In this document: in pieces, positions 45,423 to 57,300 of the stretch
How positions within the stretch are numbered: the first letter of the stretch is position 1
How the letters are laid out: each line of letters begins with the position of its first letter
NCBI RefSeq assembly: GCF_027579695.1
Contig: NC_083577.1
Coordinates: 30,307,198 to 30,371,197, forward strand
Direction: 5' to 3'
DNA: 64,000 nt
Source of the DNA: Neoarius graeffei
Lineage: Eukaryota > Chordata > Actinopteri > Siluriformes > Ariidae
Translations under genes and position numbers: made by a program
Notes under the pieces: generated by a model
Database searches by the model: none
Seen by the model: only the letters and a program-made list of their open reading frames with translations
What the model was told of the DNA's origin: nothing

Positions 45423-45736
45423 ACTATATAGTCCTCTTTATAGTAATTCCCTACACAGGGAGTAGTGAATGAGTGAGCGATTTCGGACACAGGGTTTGAT
45501 TTCCGCTGAACGTTTTACTTCCGTCCTACGATATCTCGCACAGGTCTCAATGCATCTCGTTTACAGCCATCGCTTTGACATATGGACTGATATATTCCAT
45601 AGCATATTTCAAACACTCATAACTTGCTATAGCAGTGACAAAATCGCTATCAGAAATGCATTCCTATATTGAATAAAATGAGATAAATAGAATTTTGATA
45701 ATAAAAAATTTGCCTTCAGTTCTCCTTTTATACGAA

Positions 45737-46461
45737 ATGCCACAAATTTGCTCAGTTATCGGCTGCTTGAACAATTCTGCTGAGGCTGGAGTCAGATTGC
45801 TCAGTTAAAATGCGAGAAGGACCCCAAATGGAAGATCTAACCCGTAGACGACAGAGACAGTGGCTTGCAAATCTGAATAGATCGGACAAAAAAGAGACCA
45901 GATACAAATATGTACAAATGTGCAGATCCTTTCATAAAGGGTAAGTTTATATTTCTTCCGTTTATGTGAACCATAGACAAACTATATATAAAGATGCGAC
46001 ATACTGTAAGTGATATACATGTAAGCGCTACTCCAATTCATAGTGCAGTTACAATTGCATAGCACAAAGCCCCAGTAAAATGTAGGTCGTTGAGCTCGGT
46101 AAAATGTTGCCTTCGAAGACGTCAAGGTTGTTTTTTTTGGTTTGTGTTTTGTGTAACATTTGCCCACATCAGGAACCTACTAGAGCCTTACAGTAAACTT
46201 GCACTAAACAGTGAAATGTAGTGTACATCAGTTGGTACCAGTGACGAAGCTAGTCGTTAACACCTGATAATTCACAATGTCTGTGTAATTCACACTTGGC
46301 GACATTCGTACATCGTCTTCATACTCTACAACATTGCTGTACGGATCCATCCCTGAACATTCTTTTATCTTTTCCCTGTATCTGACCTTGTCACTATTAC
46401 TCAATTCGTGATATATTTGCGAAAAATTACGTTTTGTCAATGTACTCTCCTCGGTCGCCAT
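45737..46461. pseudogene. THAP-like exon and opposite AYKSLDAY-family exon
   Basis: Plus-strand exon 45,737-45,940: MPQICSVIGCLNNS, an in-frame stop, then RRRQRQWLANLNRSDKK and a Cys-rich end before AAGG|GTAAGT; this is a decayed THAP domain. Minus-strand open stretch 46,461-46,228: MATEESTLTKRNFSQIYHEL, DPYSNVVEYEDDV and NYTDIVNYQVLTTS. That order matches the exon types in elements B and C but with different sequence, so it is a third diverged lineage. Element ends are not resolved. Confidence 0.5.
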
Positions 46462-46724
46462 GGATGTTATACCACAAAGATGGTGGACACAACAAAATCG
46501 GAGAGCATCACGGGAGATTCATGATGTAAGTGCAAATGGTCTGTAAGGTCTGTGTGTCATGGAAACTCCATCCAGCCATCCATTATCTGTAGCTGCTTAT
46601 CCTATTGAGGTATTTCACTCACGTGACCAAGTCATGTGACGCTGCCATTTTGGACGGCACGGCTCGAATCAGTTTGAATGCGAGGAAGGCGACAAACGAA
46701 AAACATAAAAGAAAAAGGAGCGAG

Positions 46725-47072
46725 ATGCAGAAAACACCTTCACTATCCAGCGACGTAGGGCATTTACAGGGCGAGCAGAGGGAGAGGTATTTGCAAAAAT
46801 TGAGGTTAGCAGGCTTAGAGAATGACGTTTACCTGCTTCCACCAGGATTGTTCACTGATGTACGGAAGTACACGAAGCCCTCGTCTTTACCTGACTTCGG
46901 CCCACATGATCTGTATACCTATGTCGTTAAAAACCCATCGCCATACACAGGTATTGATCTGAAAGCGTATAAGAGTTTGGATGCCTACAAATATTTTGTG
47001 TCAGGCTGGGTAACATGCCTACATCAGCGGGTCGTCCCTGGAGCCGGTGGTCGCCATCTGATTACAGCTAAG
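46725..47072 (+). CDS. AYKSLDAY-type exon in element B copy 2
   Basis: 348 bp, ATG at 46,725, donor AAG|GTTTGT after 47,072. The 116 residues are nearly identical to copy 1; I saw Glu for Lys just before the start and Tyr for Asp in QRERYLQKL. The persistence of an open exon of the same length in both copies suggests recent spread from a coding parent. No second exon lies in the element, so function is unknown. Confidence 0.6.
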
Positions 47073-47263
47073 GTTTGTTCACATTTTCATTTACTTTCGG
47101 TCCTCAGGATAAACAAAATGTTATTAAATGTCATTGAAATAACTTCTTAGTCTGTTGAGACATGGCCCGTTATAAATTTGCTGTTACCAGGCAATGACCA
47201 AGAACTGTATTATTAGGGTCGGTGTAGTTGTAGCAGTGTATTAGCAACTAGCTGTTAGCACTA

Positions 47264-47858
47264 GCTAATGTCAACAACATCGTAGCTGGTATGTTACTGT
47301 AGCAATATTTACGTTCAGTCATTTGGATGACTGTTAAAACCTTTCAGTCTCAAGTTTTCCCTTTACTGGATTTACTAGTTTACTGAGCTAGCGCGCTCGG
47401 CCAAGCCGGGAGCCATCGCGCGCTCTCCGGCCAAGCCGGGAGCCATCGCGCGCTCTCCGGCCAAGCCGGGAGCCATCGCGCGCTCTCCGGCCAAGCCGGG
47501 AGCCATCGCGCGCTCTCCGGCCAAGCCGGGAGCCATCGCGCGCTCTCCGGCCAAGCCGGGAGCCATCGCGCGCTCTCCGGCCAAGCCGGGAGCCATCGCG
47601 CGCTCGCCGGCCAAGCCGGGAGCCATCGCGCGCTCGCCGGCCAAGCCGGGAGCCATCGCGCGCTCGCCGGCCAAGCCGGGAGCCATCGCGCGCTAGCCGG
47701 CCAAGCCGGGAGCCATCGCGCGCTAGCTCAGTAAACTAGTAAATCCAGTAAAGGAAAAACTTGAGACTGAAAGGTTTTAACAGTCATCCAAATGACTGAA
47801 CGTAAATATTGCTACAGTAACATACTAGCTACTGTTGTTGACATTAACTAGCTTGCCG
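47264..47858. repeat. Inner palindrome with 30-bp minisatellite, copy 2
   Basis: Arms as in copy 1 around about eleven 30-bp units built on CCAAGCCGGGAGCCATCGCG. Units are nearly uniform within this array but differ from copy 1 at fixed positions. Confidence 0.88.
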
Positions 47859-47932
47859 TCCAAAATGGTGGACACCGGGGCGTCACGTGACCCTGTGACG
47901 TCAGGTGAAATACCTCAATACAGGGTCGTGGA

Positions 47933-48478
47933 GAATTCCATCTCAAAGTTTCCCTCCACCAGCAGTTTGTGGTTTTGTAAAGATCAGATGGATTTGTATG
48001 TTAATGCTGCATTAGGTGATGATTCACAAGTTCAAATCAATCCTGAGTGAAATAAATTCACTTTGTTCATTCTGATATTAAACACTGTTAATCTGCATAA
48101 TGGGACAATTAAAATATGCACAAATAAATATATCTGTAATCTGTGTAATGTTTATTATCAACAGTTAAACTGTTTGTGACATGGACAGTTATATATTTGT
48201 ACAGATGTGTGCAGTGGTGGTTGTTATTTACATGATTAGTATCAGGGATGTGTTCAGTTTAATGTCTGTGTAAGTGATCACTGAGAGGATGTGGAAGAGA
48301 GAGAGGCAGGTGAGAGAGTCAGTCATTAAAGTTGTTAAAAGCAACAATTTTCTCAATGTTCTCTATCGTCATTTAACCGCAAGTTATATTTAACTCTCAT
48401 CCATTATCCCTGGCTGCTGTATCATGTGGGTCAAAACATGACAAGATCTGTCTCGTCTCCTTCGACTGAAAACACAAA
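47933..48478 (+). repeat. Third copy of the TRIM 3' flank
   Basis: From about GAGAATTCCATCTCAAAGTTTC, matches 35,475-35,990 and 58,908-59,427 (GTTTCCCTCCACCAGCAGTT and onward). No TRIM exon precedes it, so this is the relic of a third block or a partial duplication. Confidence 0.85.
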
Positions 48479-48606
48479 CTCCAACTTCCATGATTCTCAA
48501 AAGTACTGACCACATCACATTCACAATCACTCGATTTCAATTAATCACTGTGAAATCTCACACTTGGTCTTTACTCGGGATGTTAGTGAGCTGCTTATTC
48601 TGTGTT

Positions 48607-48861
48607 GAACCAGCGAGTGGCCTCGTGGTTAGCGTGTCCGCCTCTCGATCAGGAGATCGCGAGTTCTACTCGCAATCGAGTCATACCAAAGACCATCATA
48701 AAAATGGTACCTGCTACCACCTGGCAAGGCACGCTGCAATACAGATGTGAGTGGGGAGTCAAACTCTTGTGGTTACCAGAGGACCAGCCCCCTACTCTAA
48801 CCCTAGCCATGTAAACGGAGATCGGCACCGCCACTTGGTGTGGGAAGGACTTTGGCTTTTT
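48607..48861 (+). mobile_element. Second SINE family, tRNA-derived
   Basis: GTGGCCTCGTGGTTAGCGTG and CGAGTTCTACTCGC resemble the A and B boxes of a tRNA promoter. Flanked by TTATTCTGTGTT (48,595-48,606 and 48,862-48,873). Distinct in sequence from the (TGAGA)n SINE. Confidence 0.8.
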
Positions 48862-48975
48862 TTATTCTGTGTTTGATATCCTGGTTTGTTATCATTATCG
48901 AGTCTCTCTCTGTCTATTTGCTCATCACCTGCACTGTGCCTGCTCGATGTGTTTTAAGTTCACTTTGTCCTGACA

Positions 48976-49368
48976 GGGCGGCACAGTGGTGGAGTGGTTA
49001 GCACTGGCGCTTCACAGCAAGACGGTCCTGGGTTCTAGCCCAGCGGCTGACGAGGGCCTTTCTGTATGGAGTTTGCATGCTGTCCCCATGTCCGCGTGGG
49101 TTTCCTCCGGGTGGTCTGGTTTCCCCCCACAGTCCAAAGACATGCAGGTGAGGTTAGTTGGTGGCTCTAAATTGACCGTAGGTGTGAATGTGAGTGTGAA
49201 TGGTTGTTTGTCTCAATGTGTCAGCCCTGCGATGACCTGGCGACTTGTCCAGGGTGTACCCTACCTCTCGCCCATAGTCAGCTGGGATAGGCTCCAGCTT
49301 GCCTGCGACCCTGTAGAACAGGATAAGCAGCTACAGATAATGGATGGATGGATGGATGGATGGATGGA
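48976..49368 (+). mobile_element. tRNA-derived SINE with (GGAT)n tail
   Basis: Full length, flanked by TTTGTCCTGACA (48,964-48,975 and 49,369-49,380). Confidence 0.92.
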
Positions 49369-49685
49369 TTTGTCCTGACAAATTTTCTGCCTCAAAGTGT
49401 TTTAATAAAACTAAACATTTTCACCCAACCTGTATATCCAGAACTGTGCACAAGCCTTTTTTCCCCACACCTTTAATCTGGATTATATTTGATGTGTAAT
49501 TACACATACGTGTGACAAGTGTCAGTTTCAGTTTTAATTTTCCAGCAGTTTCTTCGAGAGCCAGACTTGTGTGTGTTGTGTAAAAACAAATCATATATAA
49601 AACTGTAGTTTGGCTTCTCACACACATCTGGACCTTTATCTAATGTTTGATTCATTCAATATTAGTGTATTTTATGATTATTTTT

Positions 49686-51603
49686 GACAGAGCTAGCGAG
49701 ATAGAAGAACATGCGGAGAAACATGACTCACAGAGTTTCTTTAAGGCAGTGAAGATGGTTCAGCAGAGGCGTTCATCTGGCCTTGGTCCCATCAACAATG
49801 TATTCACCTTACCGAGAAAGACGACATACTAACTCGCTGGAAAGAACATTTTGCCACTTTGCTCAACCAACCGAGTAGCGCTGATCCATCAGTTCTCAAT
49901 GACATTCCCCAAGAGCCAATCTTACATGAGCTTGCTGAACCACCGCTCCTTGCTGAAGTGCAGAAGGCACTAAAACACTTAAAGAACGACAAATCACCTG
50001 GCCCAGATTGTATCCCTGCGGAAGTCCTCAAAGCCGGTGGCATCGCTCTCACCAACGAGCTCCACAAGCTTCTGCTCACAATCTGGCAGGAAGAGAGAGT
50101 GCCCCAAGACTTCAAGGATGGCAACATCATGACACTCTTCAAGAAGAACTGCAGGTTTACATGTGGAAACCATTGTGGCATCTCCTTGTTATCTATCGTC
50201 GGAAAACTGTTTGCACGAGTGATCCTGAATCGTATCTGGCCAAGCATAGAAAAGCACATCCCAGAGACATAGTGTAGCTTCAGAGAAGGGCGCTCAACCA
50301 ATGACATGATCTGTGCCCTGCGCCAATTGATTGAGAAGAGCCGCGAGCAGAACCAGCAGCTCCATATCATCTTCATTGACCTTGTCAAAGCGTTTGACAC
50401 AGTGGATAGGTCTCTCACATGGGATATCCTGCGCAAGATTGGAATCCCCCCTAAGCTGGTGGCCATCATCAGCAGCTTCCATGACAGCATGCAGGCCTAA
50501 GTCTCTATCAAAGGCGAACTCACTGAAGCATTCGAAGTCTCCTCTGGACTACGGCAAGGTTGTGTTCTCGCACCCACGCTGTTTATCCTTTTTTTTCCCT
50601 TCATGCTTCGCCATGCACATAAGGAAATGCAAGACTGTGGAGTTGAGATACGACACAAGTTGGATGGCAAGCTTTTCCAACTTCGCCGCCTCGTCTAAAT
50701 CAGCATCCAAAATGACACTGAGCGACTTCCTGTATGCCGACGATGCAGCCTTAGCCACTGCAGACCTTAACTCTCTACAGAATGTCACAACAGCCCTTAA
50801 CAACGCATGTAACGACTATGGCCTCACCATCAGCAAACCCAAGACCGAGGTAATGCACATTCAGTGCTCAGAACCACCACCGATCCTCCTAGATGGCTTT
50901 AAACTCAAGCGGGCACACAATTTTGTGTACCTGGGTAGCAACCTCAGCGACGATGGGAGCCTTCAAGCCGAGGTCAAGAAGAGAATTAGCCGAGCAGCTC
51001 ACTCATTCCGCAGTCTAGCTACGAGATGTTGGGACAGAAATGGACTGTCCACCACCACCAAGCTGACAGTGTACAGAGCCATTATACTACCGATTCTGCT
51101 CTACGGCAGTGAGACATGGCCAACTCTCTCAAAGCAACTGCAAATGCTAGAAAGTTTCCATCAACGATCCTTGCGGAAATTCCTCAGAGTTAAATGGTAG
51201 CATCACATCATGAACGCAGAGGTCCTGTCACGTGCCAACTCAACTACAGTGGAAACTATGATTCGAGCTAATAGACTCCGCTGGCTGGGTCACGTCTGTA
51301 GGATGGGTGACAACAGGATCCCAAAGCAGCTTCTCTTCTGCGAACTCTCGCACGGCACCCGACCGAGAGGCCATCCCCTTAAAAGATGGAAAGACAGTGC
51401 GAAAGAAGACCTAAAAATCTTTGGCTTCGGCAACAATTGGTTTGAGGTGGCGGCTGACAGAACGGCATGGCGTGCCCAGGTGAAGCTTGGTCGAACCCTG
51501 TCAGAGCATCAGCTCATGGAACGAGCAGCAGCGAGGCGTCGACGACGTCGTGAGAAGGGTCCCCGATCATCTTCCTAGGTGCGGACCATATGGATGGATT
51601 GGA
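49686..51603 (+). mobile_element. RTE-like LINE, 5'-truncated
   Basis: Flanked by TGATTATTTTT (49,675-49,685 and 51,604-51,614). Carries the reverse transcriptase half without the endonuclease and ends in a short ATGGATGGATTGGATGAT tail, as RTE-type elements do. Confidence 0.85.
49694..51578 (+). pseudogene. LINE reverse transcriptase, several breaks
   Basis: Readable pieces: 49,859-50,272 (SPGPDCIPAEVLKAGG, GISLLSIVGKLFARVIL), 50,281-50,500 with the first catalytic Asp in FIDLVKAFDTVD, then GLRQGCVLAPTLF, and 50,690-51,200 with the active-site FLYADDAALA. 51,210-51,578 gives the C-terminal RLRWLGHVCRMGDNRIPKQL region. Stops occur at 50,270 (TAG), 50,498 (TAA) and 51,198 (TAG), with a frame change near 50,590. 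The catalytic aspartates survive. Confidence 0.88.
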
Positions 51604-51878
51604 TGATTATTTTTTGGAATTTGTTCTTTGGAGGAGGTGGCATTATACTGTGCTTATGTCACATGCGATGGAAAAAAAGATCTCCTGTCTCTGCTCTCCT
51701 TGTTTCCTCTGAGTGAGAATTGATACATCCATAAAGATTTTATTTTATGGAAGGATGATGGATGCAGGAGCAAGAAATCAAGAAGGCATCAAGTCGAGTA
51801 GTGAGATCCTTATATCTTGATCCATAAAGCTTATCAAGGCACAGTATTCCAATGTTTTTCTCAGAAGCCACTGCATGT

Positions 51879-52150
51879 ACAGTGCCCTTCACAATTATTG
51901 GCACCCCTTGTAAACATTAGTGAAAAGGGTTAGAAAAAAAATAGACCTTTTAGTGAAGTCGCTTCATTTCACACTGAAAAAAATGAGAAAAATCCAATGT
52001 TTAATTGAACTAAATTTATTCAGAGAAAAACAAATGACTTATCAAGAAATAATTATTTTCAACAAAAAAAAATTCAAAATTATTGACACCCCTGGAAAGT
52101 ATAGCGAACACAGTGTAACTGAAGCACGTTTCCCATTTAAATTGTACATT
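51879..52150. mobile_element. Tc1-type terminal fragment
   Basis: ACAGTGCCCTTCACAATTAT followed by TGGCACCCCTTG is a typical fish Tc1/mariner end, then AT-rich interior. No transposase is kept. Confidence 0.6.
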
Positions 52151-52159
52151 TTTTAGTTG

Positions 52160-52718
52160 ATTGGAGTGTTGGAACTTTCAAGCTGTAATCCATGATTTCC
52201 TGAGTCTATTACATGACAACAGCTTTTCGAAGTACTCCCGAGCCCATGTGGCTGTATTTGTCACATTAGCATGACAGTTTCCCAGTCAGTGCCGCCTGAG
52301 GGCTCGAAGGTCACGCACGTTCAACAGTGGTTTCCGACCTTGCCCTTTATGCACTGTGATGTCTCCGAATTCCTTAAAACTTTTCAAAATGTTAAGTACT
52401 GTTGTTTTTGAAAGAGCTAAATTCTCTGTAATCTTGCATTGAGAAATTTTTTTTTTTGAATAACTAGCAATTCTCTCACAAATTTTGGCACAAAGAGTGA
52501 GCCACAACCCATCCTTGCTTGCAAAGGCTGGTGCTTTTGGTGCTGCTCCTTTTATACCCAATCATGTTACCAATTAAGCTCCTTATCGTGAAATCTTCCA
52601 AAATGGTGTTACTTGAATATCCTATAAAATTTTCAGTCTTATTTTGCCTCCTTCCCAACTTTTTTTTTAATGTGTTGCAAGGTATCAAATTCAAACTTAA
52701 TTTATAGTTTCAAAATAG
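52160..52718 (-). mobile_element. Tc1/mariner-type relic (right duplicate)
   Basis: Same relic as 26,230-26,760. Minus strand 52,561-52,286 reads SKTTVLNILKSFKEFGDITV and GRKPLLNVRDLRALRRH and is open for 91 codons, a little more complete than the left copy. DDE domain absent. Confidence 0.72.
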
Positions 52719-52728
52719 AATTAATTTG

Positions 52729-53304
52729 GGGCAGCACGGTGGTGTAGTGGTTACCGCTGTCGGCTCACAGCAAGAAGGTCCGGGTTCGAGCCCAGTGGCT
52801 GGCAAGGGCCTTTCTGTGCGGAGTTTGCATGTTCTCCATATGGGTTTCCTCTGGGTGCTCCGGTTTCCCCCACAGTCCAAAGACATGCAGGTTAGATTAA
52901 CTGGTGACTCTAAATTGACCGTAGGTGTGAATGTGAGTGTGAATGGTTGTCTGTGTCTATGTATCAGCCCTGTGATGACCTGGCGACTTGTCCAGGGTGT
53001 ACCCCACCTTTCGCCCGTAGTCAGCTGGGATAGGCTCCAGCTTGCCTGCGACCCTGTAGAACAGGATAAAGCAGCTAGAGATGATGAGATGAGATGAGAT
53101 GAGATGAGATGAGGACTATATAGTGATTTCATTGGTAAAATGAAAAAAATGCTTTTGGACACTACTCCGTCATGCTGGTATTTACATCATTACTGTCGCA
53201 CAATTAAAACATGCCAAATCACGTAGTCAGCTGGGATAGGCTCCAGCTTGCCTGTGACCCTGTAGAACAGGATAAAGCGGCTACAGATAATGAGATGAGA
53301 TGAG
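52729..53304 (+). mobile_element. Composite SINE with 3' genomic flank and a second SINE tail
   Basis: A SINE (to about 53,112), then about 109 bp matching the inverted 3' flank of the SINE at 45,029, then the last 83 bp of another SINE. One duplication brackets the whole unit: AATTAATTTG (52,719-52,728) and AATTAAGTTG (53,305-53,314). The left duplicate has the empty site at about 26,760. Confidence 0.85.
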
Positions 53305-54257
53305 AATTAAGTTGGTCAGTAAAACTTGAAAATATTTTCTTCGTGCTTTTATCAGTTAACTAAAGATACACGTGAATTAACAAATCATATTTTTGTTTTT
53401 ATTGCATTTTGGAAAATATTCCTGCTTTTCGGGAAATGAGGTTTGAATTTTTAAAAAAATATGAAAAATGTTACAACTGACCCCCTTCTATAAAACGGTG
53501 AATGCAACAAAATGTCACACAATATTATACAAATATGATGAATATCATTTGCCATTCAATATTGGTAAATGGTTTCCATTTATGATCAACAACATCTTGT
53601 ATCAGTTGTAGCACTACAGGATTTGCATCAACTGTGTTATGTAGAGTAAATATTATTAAAAACTATAATCTCACTCAGTACAGTATGTGACTATTTGCCA
53701 TTGCGCTGTTTCCTGTGGGTGTCTTCCTTATTCAGGTCTGAGGATAAGGTGCAGTATCATTTGCTGTTTATAAGAGCTTATAACTCTTCTGACTGAGATC
53801 CAGTTCATCCCACTGATGATTAGAGCATTCTGGGTCTTGTGTCTGAAACTGCAAGATCGACTTTAAATGATTCCAGAAGTGAAACATTATTTTCAGTTCA
53901 GAAGAGTGAAATTCATAACTGGATAAATTTGTACCAAAATTACAGTTAATGCTCAGTGCTTAAACATAAGTAAGTGCCGTGTGCTGTTTCTGATGTAACT
54001 GAGGAGTGTAACAGGTCATAATGTGTCTCTCGAAAACTCCTCCTATTAAGGAAGTGCCAAGTCTGACACGACTGAAGTCCTTCATTAACAGCCTGCAGTG
54101 TTCTGCTCTGGTGAGTTGAGATTTATTCTCAGTTTATGGAGAAATCCGAGTCTCATTTTCAGCACAGTGAAAGGAAGTGATGATTAACTGAACCTACAAA
54201 GTCATCTATTTAGCTTTAAAGAAACCTGAAATCAGGGTGTAATTACTTTTCACAGAA

Positions 54258-54271
54258 GTGAAAGTGAAACT
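54258..54271 (+). promoter_or_regulatory. ISRE-like element before the TRIM start codon
   Basis: GTGAAAGTGAAACT matches the interferon-stimulated response element GNGAAANNGAAACT at every fixed position. It lies 44 bp before the ATG and overlaps the probable 5' UTR splice acceptor (CTTTTCACAG). The left copy lacks six bases here and has a single GAAA unit. Confidence 0.55.
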
Positions 54272-54314
54272 CTGAGCATTCGGACGAGAGAGAACAACAA
54301 CAGCAGCAAAAGAA

Positions 54315-57300
54315 ATGGCTTCTAAGTTTTCAGAGGAGGATTTCTCCTGTCCTGTGTGCTGTGAAATCTTCAAGGATCCTGTTGTTCTGCACTGCACTCA
54401 CAGTGTGTGTAAAGTGTGTTTGCAGCAGTTCTGGGAGACCAAAGGATCCAGAGAATGTCCTGTTTGTAGGAGGAAGTCATCTATGGAGTTTCCTCCCATA
54501 AACCGGGCCTTAAAGAACCTGTGTGAGACTTTCTTACAGGAGAGAAGTCAGAGATCTTCATCAGGCTCTGAAACAGTCTGCAGTCTGCACAGTGAGAAAC
54601 TCAAACTCTTCTGTCTGGATCATCAACAGCCGGTGTGTTTGGTGTGTCAGACTTCAAGAAAACACACCAACCACAAATTCTGCCCCATTGATGAGGCAGT
54701 AACAGACTGTAAGGTAAATAAAATGTACATATGAACTCATGGGTCACATGTGAACAAATGCTGTTGTTCATAACTATGACAATTACTTTGTAATCAATTT
54801 AGTTCATCTGAGTTCAAATAATATAAAAAACACAGAGACTACATGCAGCGTGTTAATTTATTTCAGGAGAAGCTCAAAACTGCACTGAAGCCCCTACAGG
54901 AGAAACTGAAGGTCTTTAAAGACTGGAAACTGAACTGGAGTCAGACTGCAGAACATATAAAGGTTAGAATCAATAACATGGGTTTGATATTATAATTATA
55001 TTTTGTTTCATTGCATATTCAGTGATGTTTCATTTGATTTCCTCTTCACTGTAGATTCAGGCCCAACACACAGAGCGCCAGATTAAGGAGGAGTTTGAGA
55101 AGCTTCACCAGTTTCTACGAGATGAAGAGGCAGTCAGGATCACTGCACTGAGAGAGGAAGAGGAGCAGAAGAGTCAGATGATGAAGGAGAAGTTTGAGAA
55201 GCTGAGCAAAGACATATCATCTCTATCAGACACAATTGGAGCCATAGAAGAGGAGATGAGAGCTGAAGATGTTTCATTCTTAGAAGTGAGGGTCATTTAG
55301 TCAGTATTTATACTGTGAGAAAGTAAAACTTCTTTCCATCACCAGAAACGTCACATTTCAGTGGTGTAAAAATGTAAATGATATCCACTGATATTTGCTT
55401 TGTTGTTTTACAGAACTACAAGGCCACAGTGAACAGGTGAGTGATGTGCTTCCTGTCTCTCTCCATTCTCTGTGTTTCTGAATCCAAACCCACAGCAACA
55501 CTGACTCCTGAATGTTTTTGCAGAGCCCAGAGCACACTGCAGCATCCAGAGGAGCTTTCAGGAGCACTGATCCATGTGGCAATACATCTGGCCAACCTGC
55601 AGTTCAGAGTCTGGGAGAAGATGCAGTATACCGTCCAATACAGTAAGACAATGGCTTAGGTTTGGTATTAACATTGGTGGGGACATAAACCCAATGCCAA
55701 CCCCCAGTGGCGCCAACGTCAGGTCAACATTATAGAGTCGCAATATTTTGCTCTGTTGTGTTCCACCAAAAGAGTATCCATCATCTCTCCAAAGTCCAGA
55801 CTTTTAAAATTTGAAGTTCAGAACTGTAATAATTAATGAATAATAATAATAATATGCAGTTCATTGGGCAGCATGGTGGTGTAGTGGTTAGCACTGTCGC
55901 TTCACAGCAAGAAAGTCCTGGGTTCAAGTCCAGCAGCCAGCGGGGGCCTTTCTGTGTGTTGTGTGCATGTTCTCCCCGTGTCTGCGTGGGTTTCCTCTGG
56001 GTGCTCAAGTTTTCTCCCACAGTCTAAAGACATGCAGGTTAGGCTAACTGGTGGCTCTAAATTGACCGTAGGTGTGAATGTAAGTGTGAATGGTTGTTTG
56101 TCTCTGTGTCAGCCCTGTAAAACAGGATAAGCGGCTACAGATAATGGATGGATGGATGCAATTCATTTGATTAATTGCAAATCTTGCATGTGATGATTAA
56201 CTCATTCTACCAATTTGCAAATGTGTTTTACAAGCGAATAATGCATTGACTGTCGGGAGGGCGTATGTTCCTTTCCCTCATCAATGGAAGTAAAACACAT
56301 CCGGAGCCTTAAGCACTGCGTTCCATGAGGCTGGCAGGGGGAGTCGGCTCTCTTCTGTGGGATCTTCCACTAGTTTTAAAATGCCAGTTTAAGCTGATAT
56401 GTGATTGATCTAACGGTAAAACAGGACAAGGGCTCTAGAACAGGGCTTTACAAAGTGTGGAGCGCGCCTCCCCTAGGGGGCGCCAGAGTTCTTCGGGGGG
56501 GGGGGGCGCAACGTGAGGAAAAATAAACCAGAATAAGTTACTATTGCGGACATTTAGCGAACTTCAGCTAGCCTTTGCCAGAGACAAAATTGATCGATTT
56601 TTAGTACCTAAAGCTACAGTGAGTGAGGAGACAGAGTCTGGGCCAAGCAAACAAAGAAGGAAGTATGACCACGATTATTTAAAGTTTGGATTTTCATGGA
56701 CGGGATCTGAAGATGCTCCACTGCCACAGTGTGCTGTCTGCCAAGAGGTGCTAGCTAACGATGCTATGAGATGTTTAAAATGTGTAAAACAAGATGTTTA
56801 AAAAAAAAAGCACAGATGTTTAAAATGTGTAAAAAAGAGGTTTTAAAAAGCACAGATGTTTAAAATGTGTAAAAAAAAGAGGTTTTTAAAAAAGCACAGA
56901 TGTTTAAAATGTGTAAAAAAGATGTTTTTAAAAAGCACAGATGTTTAAAATGTGTAAAAAAAAGAGGTTTTAAAAAGCACAGATGTTTAAAATGTGTAAA
57001 AAAGAGGTTTTAAAAAGCACAGATGTTTAAAATGTGTAAAAAAAAAAAAGAGGTTTTAATAAAGCTCATATGTTTAAAATAAAAAAATTAAAATGTGTAC
57101 AACAACCATTATTTTTTTTAAATACGAATGGAACATTAAGTATCTGGGATAGGCTCCAGCTTGCCTGCGACCCTGTAGAACAGGATAAAGCGGCTAGAGA
57201 TAATGAGATGAGATGAGACATTAAGTACAGCAACAATAAAAATTGTGTGTGGGGGGCGCTGTTGTTTATTTGCTCTGTGAGGGGGGTCTGACTCTCCCAC

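Larger units (their letters stand above)
38630..45727. mobile_element. Short-TIR element (TTA duplication) split by the sushi element
   Basis: Ends AAGGAGAACTGAAGTC and, inward from the right, AAGGAGAACTGAAGGC, each flanked by TTA. Without the Gypsy element and a SINE it would be about 1.3 kb. The TTA duplication suggests PIF/Harbinger. No transposase seen. Confidence 0.65.
46605..47918 (+). mobile_element. Element B, copy 2
   Basis: Same 14-bp ends TTGAGGTATTTCAC and TA flanks (46,603-46,604 and 47,919-47,920) as copy 1, opposite orientation. 1,314 bp; the length difference is mostly minisatellite copy number. The rest is almost identical to copy 1. Confidence 0.9.
46571..47932 (-). mobile_element. 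SINE fragment interrupted by element B
   Basis: CCATCCATTATCTGTAGCTG (46,577-46,596) is the reverse tail of a GGAT-type SINE. It continues after element B as CAGGGTCGTGG (from 47,921). Removing B and one TA restores CTTATCCTACAGGGTCG. Confidence 0.75.
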
